Shown here piece by piece: positions 56,300-64,000 of a DNA stretch of 64,000 nt. Origin of the DNA: Castor canadensis (taxonomy: Eukaryota; Chordata; Mammalia; Rodentia; Castoridae); contig NC_133392.1 of the NCBI RefSeq assembly GCF_047511655.1, positions 25,930,001 through 25,994,000 on the forward strand, written 5' to 3'. The notes beneath the pieces were generated by a model. The model made no database searches, was not told the DNA's origin, and worked only from the letters and a program-made list of their open reading frames with translations. Positions within the stretch are counted from its first letter, which is position 1. The number at the start of each line of letters is the position of its first letter. The translations under genes and the position numbers were made by a program.

Positions 56300-57330
56300 T
56301 TCTTTAACAACTGAGGAAGGGCTCTTCAGACCAGGTTGGGGAGAGGCTGGCCTGCAGAGTTGGATAGCTGTGAGGGGTGGGTGGAAGACGAGCCTTGGCC
56401 AGGCCAGGAGGAATCTCATATGAAATGCTAAGGAATTCAAACACTATTCTACCTTTCACATAAAGCCATTGAAAGCTTTTAACAAGGAAATGACACCTCT
56501 ACATTGCATTTCGTAAGGCTCACACTGGCATCAATGTTAATGAAGACCTGGAGGGTAGCTAGGCTAGAGGCAGAGGAACCAGTCAGAAGATGGTGTCTGC
56601 AATCTGGGCAATCATTGTGAAAACCTGGGCTAAGGCTATAGCAACAAGAACAGGAAGGGGGCTGAGTGAGAGGACATATTTAGAAAGCAGAATTGACAGG
56701 TTCATGACTAATTGCGTCTCAGGATGACAGAGAGTGAGGTGTCCTTGAAGTCTTCTAGTTTTCTGACTTGGACAGTTGGCAGGTGAGGGTTACATCCAAT
56801 CCATCCTCCAGTGAAGAGAGGGCAGAACTGTGGAGGGAAGAAGTTGACTTTGAGATGCCCAGAGTCCAGTTGGAAATTCAGATGTGGGTTTTAGGAAGAC
56901 TTCTGGACTAGAAGTGAAGGTTGAAATCATGGGTTTGGATGAGGCTGCTCAGAAAGCTCACACAGGGTGATAAGGGAGGGAAGTAAGCAGGAGGCTGAAA
57001 CTTGGGGACAAATCTGCATGTAAGAAATAGGCACAAGACAAGAATGCTGAGAAGGAAGAAACACAGAGATAGAAGGGAAACCAGAAAAGCTCTCAGGAAG
57101 CCAAAGTGTGTAGGGAAAGAATATGAGCAACTGAACAAGAAAATCAGAAAAAATATAATGAAGAATGATAAGGAAAGGAGAGTACCCATTGCCTTTGAGA
57201 ATTTGAATGCAATCATTAATCTTAGGAGAGCAGTTTCACTGATGTGGGGGCTGGATGAGGCTGTTTGAAGATTAGAACGAGCCAGATTATAGTGGGTTGA
57301 ATTCCAGAACCCCAGTGGGAAGAGTGGCGA
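56300..57330 (-). mobile_element. L2 relic, extended
   Basis: Inverted L2 internal text: 'ccattgaaagcttttaacaa', 'gaaatgacacctctac', 'agaggaaccagtcagaagat', 'ccttgaagtcttctagtttt'. Diverged, no frame. Confidence 0.55.
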
Positions 57331-57516
57331 GGAGTAACTGGGACTCTGCCAAGGGGCTTAGCTTTGAAAGGACAGTGAAACAGTAAGACAAAGGGCAAGT
57401 GGTTAAAGGGTGGAGGTCTTCAGAAAGCCTGTTTTCCTAAAATTGGATGACACTTCAGAAGAGAAAGAGCATGTTTGTGTGCCAAGAGGGGGAGGAAGAG
57501 AAAGAGAAAGAGAGAA

Positions 57517-57519
<3 letters not shown>

Positions 57520-57567
<48 letters not shown>
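57520..57567 (+). repeat. (GA)24 microsatellite
   Basis: 48-nt uninterrupted GA run within a longer purine-rich tract (about 57,484-57,596). Confidence 0.97.
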
Positions 57568-57570
<3 letters not shown>

Positions 57571-58049
57571 TGAGAGTGAGAGAAAATACAAGGGATTGAG
57601 CAAGATTGTTTAGGGGGCAGGAAGACAAGTGATATAGACAAGAGCCAGTGCAACAGGTCCAGATTATTTTAGTTTCTATACCAATTGGTAAATACCACTA
57701 AGACACAATTTTCAGGATAGATTCATTAAATTGGGTAGAGAACACTTCTTACATAGTTTTGTACTCCCTACAATATTTTAACCCATTAAATCATTCCTCT
57801 GACCAATAAGAAACACCAGTCTGTTGTTCGCAGGGAGTAAAACTAGAAGCTCATTCTCACCCTCCAGAATCTAGCTCAAACATTAAACCCCAGCCAGCCT
57901 CCACCACAGCCCTGCCCTCCCCAGCCAGGCTGCCATGTTTGCTTGTGCGCAAATTGGCCTTGTCATCCTGCTGCCTTATCCCTGCTTCTGTCCCACCAGG
58001 TCCCTTCTTTACAGATAAGGGAGGCTGAGAAGAAAAGCCCAACTTATCA

Positions 58050-58470
58050 TGGTCTACAGGTTATTTGGATCTGCCTTCTGCCTGACTCCCATTGCATAGG
58101 CAACCACCCTCCCCACTCTATCCTGTTCCTTGAACAAGAAAGTACTTAGCTTCCTCCAGACATCCACATTTGCTTTGGCTGCTGCCTGGAATGCTCTTAC
58201 CTTAGCAATTATCCTGCAGACTCAGCCTAAATGTCACTTCATCTCATCTGATGAAAGTGGATCCCATACCCACTTAGGAGCAATCACAACACACTTCTTG
58301 TTTCCTTCAAAATGCTGACAACACTCTGTGCTTATTTTATTCAGGTTTTTCGTTGCCATTCTCCTTTACCCCAGCAACACAGAAGCCCCATGAAGGCTGG
58401 AACCCCAACTCTCTCGTCTCATCCCCCGTGTCTGGTACAGCCCTTGACAAGAGCTTTCGAAGCTAGGAAG
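58050..58470 (+). mobile_element. L2 3' region
   Basis: 'gctgcctggaatgctcttac', 'cagcctaaatgtcacttcat', then 'gaagccccatgaaggctgga', 'ccccgtgtctggtacagccc'. Confidence 0.72.
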
Positions 58471-58912
58471 ACAGGTGCTGGTCATCTTAGCTACTTGGGA
58501 GGTTGAGATCAGGAGGACTGCAGATTGTGATTTGAGGTTGGTCTGGGCAAATAAAAAGTTCTCTAGACTCCATCTCCATGGGAAAAAGCTGGGCGTGGTG
58601 GCGCACGCCCATCAGCCCAATTACACAAGAAGCTGAGGTAGGGAGGATCATGGTTCCAGGACAGCCCAGGCATAAAAAGTTCACAAAAACTCATCTCAAC
58701 AGGGGGAAAAAGCTGGGGGTGGTGGGGTGCACCTGTCATCCCAACTACAACAGAAAGAGTAAAATAGGAGGAATGTGATTCAGGTCAGCCTAGGCAAAAA
58801 GCAAGATTGTATCTACAAAATAACCACAGCAAAAAGGTGAGAGGCAGGGTTAAAGCAGTAGAACGCCTGCCTAGTAAGTGCAGAGTTCTAACCCCAGTAC
58901 TACCAAAAGTGG
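58470..58912 (+). mobile_element. Tetrameric SINE B1 + B1 + B1 + ID
   Basis: Three B1-like units start near 58,475 ('aggtgctggtcatcttagct'), 58,588 ('agctgggcgtggtggcgcac') and 58,710 ('agctgggggtggtggggtgc'). Each ends in a '...atctc/atct' plus A-rich joint. An ID unit follows from about 58,835. Confidence 0.82.
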
Positions 58913-58919
58913 GCAGGGG

Positions 58920-59840
58920 GGAAGAGAGAGAAATATGCTTTGTGCATGAACAGCACCTCCATTTTTTTAAAAACCCAGCTTAAATCTGCCTCATAGTGAA
59001 TACGTGTGTAACAGTTCGTATGTGCAGAATGCTCACCTGTTTCAGCTGCTCCATGAATTGTATTATCTCATTTAATGAGGTCCCTCCACTGACCTCCCAT
59101 AATTCTCACAGTAATGACAAGCCAGGCTTCACACTCTAAAAAAGCAAGTTAGCCTCTGTGGTGGTGGTGGTGTTCCAGTAGTAGGACTGAGCCTTGCCTA
59201 GCCTTGGAGAACTGCTACACCCCTTTGTTATTTAAAGTGTCATATGTGCCACTTTTTGCTTCAGTGAAATAACTGGTGCTCCTCCACAGCCCAGTGCCAA
59301 AGCACACAGGGATCTCAAGGTATGCTGGGTAACTGAAGATCCATCCAGGGGATAACGTAAGTTGTCTGTATTACGTCAAAGATAAACACAGGCAAACATT
59401 CGTTAAAACAGTGAAGACAGATTTGATTCAGTAACTACTGACAGTGGAGGAAAGAGCTGAGTTCATTCAGACTGGAGGGGACTGAACTCTTTCAATGAGA
59501 AAGTGGGGAGTAGGGGTAGAGGGATGGCAGGGGCTTGAGTAGAGCCAGGGAAGTGAAAAATTACAAAAGCAGAAAGTTGGGGTTGGTCCATGTGAAACCC
59601 ATATAGGTTTGCTAACTGGCAGCCATGAAGGCTAAGCTTTGTTCTCCCACAGAAAGTGGGAGACATGGGTTCTGTCTTTAGGTGTTGGCTGAAACAAACA
59701 GTAAATTCAGCCTTGAGTTTTCTCAGGCAGGCATTTTAAGGGGAACTAGGATGTGGTCTTGAGCTGTTAGAAACTGTGTTAGTGTTTGTTCAAATCTTTA
59801 TAGGCCAGGGCTAAGGCCTAGTCAAAGAAGAGAGCTCAGA
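58920..59840. other. Unannotated intergenic sequence
   Basis: A short (GTG)n near 59,158; otherwise nothing recognised. Confidence 0.5.
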
Positions 59841-59842
59841 GC

Positions 59843-59968
59843 TAGGCATGGTGGTACACACTCATTATTCCAGCACTCACGAAGCAGAGACGAAAAGATC
59901 TCAAATTTGAGGCCAGCCAGGGCTACACAGCAAGACCCTGTCTAATAAAATTAAAAAAAAAAAAAAAA
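59843..59968 (+). mobile_element. B1 SINE monomer
   Basis: 'gctaggcatggtggtacaca' to 'gcaagaccctgtctaataaa', long A-tail in which the next SINE starts. Confidence 0.88.
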
Positions 59969-59971
59969 AAA

Positions 59972-60190
59972 GCCGGTGCTGGGTGGCTCACACCTGTAAT
60001 CCTAGCTACTTGTTTGGCTGAGATCGGGAGGATGGAGGCTTGAGGCCAGCCTGGACAAATAATTTTCATGATCCCATCTCCAAAAATAATCAGAGCAAAA
60101 TGGACTGGAGATGTGGCTCAAGCAGTAGAGTACCTGGTTTGCAAGCTCGAAGTCCTGAGTTCAAACCCCAGTCCTATGAGGAAAAAAAAA
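59972..60190 (+). mobile_element. B1-ID dimeric SINE, full length
   Basis: 'gccggtgctgggtggctcac' B1, 'ccatctccaaaaataatcag' joint, ID 'actggagatgtggctcaagc' to 'gagttcaaaccccagtccta'. Confidence 0.9.
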
Positions 60191-60334
60191 GACTCAGAAG
60201 CCTAATTAGAGTTTGGTCAAGGAGAGATCTTTGTCAGTTATAAACTGAGTAGAAAATTGAACTAACTTATTAGGCAAGTGTCTACCACTTCAGAGATTTG
60301 AGGGTTTATTTTGGTTTTAGTTTTGGTATTGCTG

Positions 60335-60425
60335 TTGTTTTGTTTTGTTTGTGCTACTGGGGTTTGAACTCAGGGCCTCAGGCTTGCTAGGCAGGTGCTC
60401 TACTTGAGCCACTCTGCCAGCCCCA
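60335..60425 (-). mobile_element. ID-like SINE monomer
   Basis: (GTTTT)n, 'ctggggtttgaactcagggc', 'tgagccactctgccagcccc'. No CpG left in its body. Confidence 0.9.
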
Positions 60426-60429
60426 ACTT

Positions 60430-62019
60430 GCCAATGGACAAATTCCATTTGACCTGTAAAGATGTCAAAAATAAGTACAGCAAGATAGTTTGAGTTTCAA
60501 GGTATGAGATATTCCATTCAAGCTTCCCCCCCCTATTTTCCAGAAGAATTTGCTACCATCTTAACCTTTCAAAAAGGATTATCTATTCCGTCAAAATGCC
60601 TATAAAATCAAGTTATTCCACATGGAGAAGCTGTAAGAAAGGTTTCCTAGAATTAAGTGCTGTTGGGTTTTGAAATATCTGCTTCACAGTATTGTGGTCT
60701 GCATTGGAGCACTAAGGGTTGAAGACTTCAGGGGTCCCTTCCCACACATCCAGGCAGTGGCTTGGGGAACCTGGGATCTACAGTGTTGGAGACTGAAGGG
60801 ACAAGGATTCCCCTGATTCCTCTAAGTAACTTCTGCTATCCAGAAATTCTGTTCACATCTCACCTTAAGTTTCAACTACAACCTACTTCATGTTGGGACC
60901 AGATCAAAAAGAGCACTCCTAGCCTCCAAGGAATCCTCCATTCATTATAAAAAAAAATGACATTGAGCTCTGCTTACACCACCTGAGAGTGGCCTTCCCT
61001 AAGGCTGGCAGTAGGTGCAGAGTCCCCAAGGGTTATCTCCAGCACTCTATCTCTGAGAGCCATGAGAGTCATTCCTGAAATCATCTCAGGCTCTGAGTAC
61101 ATCTAGGAGTGATTTTCTTCTTGGGTTCCGCCCCTAGAGCAGATGTGTACAGTCAGGAAAATGTCACCCAGCCTGTCTGTTTCCACCTGACAGATGAGAA
61201 GAACCATCTGTCCTACTGGGTGTGTTTCCTTGGGGAGAGCCTCATTTCTAGTTGAGAGGGTGTCTTAATTACATCTTGAAAGCCACAGACCCAAAGGTGC
61301 AGTGCAGTAGAATCTGGGCAATGCTGTATTTTACCAAGGACTCCGTTTTTCAGCTTCTTCAGTGGCCTGCAAGGTAACTGGATGCTATGGTTGTAATGAC
61401 ACACATTTTCCATTCCAGTGGCTTGAAGTTCCTTCTCTGATAAATACTTTAGCAATTATCTCTTTAGCTGCCACCTACCTTCTCTGACCTGTACTCCTCC
61501 TGCCATGTCCTGGTAAATTAGAAAGAACTCTGGCCATCTCTAGTGACTTCATGGTGTAGAAGCATTTTCATTTATGGGAGCAGAATTGACTATATTTTCT
61601 TGCTTTCAGTTAGGACTGCTGGGGACAGAGCATCATCATCATCATTTGGTAAATGTCCATCATTTACCAAAATGCCAGCTTTTCAAAGCTAAGTTTACAA
61701 CATTCCAGGCTGTAGACCAAGGAAAGGGAAAGGAGACAAAATGTATTATCATGATTTTGCAGGGTTGGTTTCAGGCAGAGACAAGACTCCACATACAGGG
61801 GCTCAAATTTACATACTGACATTTTATCTCCAAGTGAGACTGTAGAATCTCAACGCGTGTGTATCAGTGGATCACTCACCAGCTGTGAATAAATATGTAA
61901 AATATGCCACAAGGCAATTCTGCTTTTGGCACAGCCTAGTTTTGTTGTTGCTTTAATAAATCACGAACAACAACAGAAACGTCTGACCCTGTCCCAATCT
62001 CTTGAAGATCCTGGTTCAA
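60430..62019. other. Repeat-free STN1 upstream sequence
   Basis: About 1.6 kb with no recognised transposon, directly upstream of the STN1 CpG island. Contains an 11-bp perfect hairpin at 61,645-61,671. Could hold distal promoter elements. Confidence 0.5.
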
Positions 62020-62560
62020 GGTCCTGTCACCGGCGCGGGACAGGGTAAAAGTCTGCCTTGGAAGGCGGGAATGGGGCTGCTTCGGGACTGGCTCCGAAGC
62101 CTCCATTAGCTTGAGATTCTGGGGCGGAGGTCTGGGAGGTGCTTGAACGCTGGGAGACCTGCGCGGAGTCTGGTGTGATGGGCGGAGCCGCGGCGTGGGG
62201 GGCGGAGCTTCTGGCGGAACGGGGCGTGGTCGCGTGGTGGGCGGGGCCTTGGAGGGATGGGGCGGGCCGAGGCTCGGCTCCGGCCGCAGGAAGTAAATGC
62301 GCCCGCAGGAGGTCTGGGGTTGGTTCCAGGCGCCGCGTCCGGCCTCCGCCGGAACTCCTGGCCTGGGCGGTGACTGGGTGCGGTTCCGAGCGTCCGAAGG
62401 GCCAGGCCTCCGCGTTCCTGGACTGTAGGAGGCGGCGCGGGTGCGACGGGAGGGGCTGGGAATGGTTCCTTAATTTTTTTAGCGGCATGAGGTTTGAACT
62501 CAAGGCCTCGCGCGTGCTAGGCACGCGCTCCACAGCTCGAGCCGCGCATCCAGCCGGTTT
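62020..62560 (+). promoter_or_regulatory. STN1: STN1 promoter CpG island and presumed noncoding exon 1
   Basis: GC- and CpG-rich block 0.7-1.2 kb upstream of the STN1 coding start. GC boxes occur at about 62,180, 62,200, 62,222, 62,239 and 62,260, and ETS-type GGAA sites at about 62,288 (CAGGAAGT) and 62,349 (CCGGAA). No TATA box. The position fits human STN1, where the first exon is noncoding. The exon 1 boundary and its donor cannot be chosen from sequence alone. Long frames on both strands here are compositional. Confidence 0.8.
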
Positions 62561-62765
62561 TTTGCCTTAATTATTTTTCAGGTAGGGTCTCCAGTTTTGC
62601 CCCGGTCAGTCTTGGACCGAAATTCTCCTACATAGCTGAGATGACAGAGACACACGCCACCACACCTGGGTTATTGGTGGAGATGGGGTCTCGCTACCAT
62701 TTTGCTGGGGCTGGCCTGCAACTCTAGATCTTACGGATCTCCCACTCCTGAGTAGCTGGACAACA
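62475..62765 (-). mobile_element. B1-B1-ID type SINE at the STN1 island, CpG-rich
   Basis: Inverted ID unit 62,475-62,557 ('gaggtttgaactcaaggcct', 'gctcgagccgcgcatccagc') with about ten CpGs, then inverted B1 text ('aggtagggtctccagttttg', 'cacgccaccacacctggg') and a second B1 ('gatggggtctcgctaccatt', 'ctgcaactctagatcttacg'). Confidence 0.85.
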
Positions 62766-63166
62766 TACGGGAAGCCGCGCACCGTGCTGCATGTTTTCGC
62801 GCCGTGCTGCGGAACCTGTCCGGTTTTTGTTTCCTTTTTCCTTTTCTTGGCTCATTCTGAAAAGGGGAAGGTACAAGGATCTCATGGCCACGAGGGCGCC
62901 CATTACTCCCTAGATCCACTCAATAAAAACGGTTTCAGGGTGCCGCTGTATGAAGGGTTCTCCCCAAGGTGGAAAGTTGTTTATCCCTTTCTAAGTTGGT
63001 ACGTTTGCGGTAGGGTCCTCACATGAGGAATGCACCTTTCCATAGCCTGTGGCATAGAGTTTGGCAGGGCCCTGGGGTTAATGCCTCCCAGAGTTGTAGA
63101 TGCCCATCTGGAAATAACTTCCCGACCAAGTCAACTTCACCCATGTTAGATGCCCTGCATCCTGAC

Positions 63167-63183
63167 TTTTGTGTCTGATTTAG
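63167..63183 (+). other. STN1: Likely 3' splice acceptor of the STN1 first coding exon
   Basis: T-rich tract ending in TAG at 63,183, with a CTGAC branch-point-like motif shortly upstream. It would give an exon of 63,184-63,377 with 61 nt of 5' UTR before the ATG. An alternative acceptor, CCACAG at about 63,229, is weaker. Confidence 0.5.
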
Positions 63184-63244
63184 ATCCTTGACTCAGTGAA
63201 GCAGAGCCTTTGGGGTTAGCTGGATGCCACAGCCCTGCCTCTTG

Positions 63245-63377
63245 ATGCAGTCTGAATCCAGCGGGAGTGAGAAGGAGACCCCGTGCCTCTTGTGGGGTTT
63301 GGATCCGGTGTTTCTAGCCTTTGCAAAACTCTACATCAGGGATATCCTGGGCATGAAGGAGTCCGGCCAAGTGCCAG
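63245..63377 (+). CDS. STN1: STN1 (CST complex subunit, OBFC1), first coding exon, N-terminal 44 residues plus one base
   Basis: N-terminus of STN1, subunit of the CTC1-STN1-TEN1 (CST) complex, which binds telomeric and stalled-fork single-stranded DNA and stimulates DNA polymerase alpha-primase for C-strand fill-in in the nucleus. The frame reads [14 protein letters not shown], then LLWGLDPVF, then [12 protein letters not shown], then [10 protein letters not shown]. This matches remembered human STN1, with only the first ten or so residues and a few later positions differing. The OB fold starts in the next exon. The donor is CCAG|GTATGT with the intron at 63,378, splitting a Gly codon in phase 1 as expected from human QVPG-VF. 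An in-frame ATG at 63,224 would add seven residues; I prefer 63,245 because it aligns with the human start, although both have a pyrimidine at -3. The exon probably begins at 63,184 after a TTTTGTGTCTGATTTAG acceptor. Confidence 0.96.
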
Positions 63378-64000
63378 GTATGTGGCTGATTAGCCTGAAG
63401 GATGCCTTGTGGTTCCTCTCTACCCCTTCCTCTCTCTCCCCAGAGCTACAGAAAACTGGACTCCCTCCACCCGAATGAGGTCATTCCTATGCAGTTAAAA
63501 ATCTAAAATTTTTTTTTAATTTAAGCAGATGTTGGCAGTAACTTTTGCACTGAGCAAGGGTTTTACCTGTTTAAGGTATTTATATTTTTTAATGTTCAGT
63601 TTGTTTTCTTTGCTCTTGTTAGAAATATCACCAGGCCTGGTATGCCTAGGCCTTGCTGTACCACTTAACCTGCCCTGGGCAAGTGACTCACTTTCTGTAA
63701 AGCTCAGGTTTCTCTTTTGTAAGAATGGGCATTAGCCATGCCTGATCTTCTTGGGGGAAGTTGATTTTGTTGTTGTTTTTATTTGTTTATTTGTTTTGGG
63801 AGTACTGGGGTTTGGACTCAGGGCCTTGCATTTAGTAGGCTAGTACTTATTAGGCTAACACTCTACCAACTGAGCCAAGCCCCCAGCCCTTTTTGCTTTA
63901 GTTATTTTTCAGAAAGGTTCTCATGTTTTTGCAATTCTTTTACCTATGCCTGCAAGTGACTGGGATTACAGGCACAGGCTACTGTGTCTGGTCTGTTTTG
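63378..64000 (+). other. STN1: STN1 intron following the first coding exon (start only)
   Basis: Begins GTATGT. It holds about 390 bases of unremarkable sequence and then a minus-oriented SINE cut by the window edge. Confidence 0.85.
63775..64000 (-). mobile_element. B1-ID dimeric SINE, cut by the window edge
   Basis: (GTTT)n, inverted ID 'ctggggtttggactcagggc', 'gagccaagcccccagccc', then inverted B1 'agaaaggttctcatgttttt', 'gactgggattacaggcac'. Confidence 0.87.

Larger units (their letters stand above)
18641..62019. other. Intergenic region between divergent SLK and STN1
   Basis: About 43 kb between the two CpG islands. I found no exon with homology to a known protein, no CpG island and no structural RNA gene. 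Most of it is repeats, listed below. The size is similar to the roughly 49 kb I remember for the human STN1-SLK interval. Confidence 0.8.

Noticed and set aside
57403..57653. Frames of LS and RE dipeptides
   Set aside because: Translation of the (GA)24 microsatellite.
62027..62570. 168- and 143-codon frames on opposite strands at the STN1 island
   Set aside because: Compositional, mutually overlapping, and they run into a SINE.
63378..63478. Extension of the STN1 frame past 63,377
   Set aside because: Crosses a GTATGT donor; the added residues do not match STN1.

Overview
This is mammalian, almost certainly rodent, nuclear DNA. Two coding exons can be supported in 64 kb, both with eukaryotic splice sites, and the rest is densely packed with interspersed repeats. 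The dominant SINEs are B1-type (7SL-derived) monomers, tRNA-derived ID-like monomers with clear A and B boxes, and dimers and longer multimers of the two. B1+ID dimers point to a non-murid rodent. From memory the ID-like consensus looks most like beaver (Castoridae). The genus is an inference from SINE type, not a database result.

Layout: positions 1-17,699 are intron 1 of SLK, which is read on the minus strand. SLK coding exon 1 is 17,700-17,849 (50 codons ending at a GT donor). It sits at the edge of a large CpG island (about 17,560-18,640) that is the SLK promoter. From about 18,640 to 62,000 lies some 43 kb of intergenic DNA: L1, L2, HAL1-like, MIR, B1/ID, MaLR LTR, hAT (MER5A) and Tigger relics, plus microsatellites and a few repeat-poor blocks. 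At 62,020-62,560 is a second CpG island with several GC boxes, the presumed STN1 promoter and untranslated first exon. The first coding exon of STN1 lies at 63,245-63,377 on the plus strand and the window ends in the next intron. The two genes are divergent (head to head), which agrees with the human 10q24-q25 order as I remember it (STN1 - SLK).

SLK is a STE20-family Ser/Thr kinase acting on cytoskeleton, adhesion turnover and apoptosis. STN1 is the OB-fold subunit of the CTC1-STN1-TEN1 telomere replication complex. They are neighbours, not a pathway. No operon, CRISPR array, phage or obviously new gene system is visible.

The points most worth a second look are: a SINE beside the STN1 promoter that has kept about ten CpGs; a young 5'-truncated L1 with a perfect 20-bp target duplication nested in an older L1; an L1-Tigger-L1 nest; multimeric B1-B1(-B1)-ID SINEs; 16 consecutive SINE loci in one orientation; a 31-nt perfect palindrome; a 116-nt pure purine tract; and two CTCGCGAG elements plus an exact NRF1 site in the SLK island. 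Repeat names below come from remembered consensus sequences; boundaries are usually good to about 5-20 bases.
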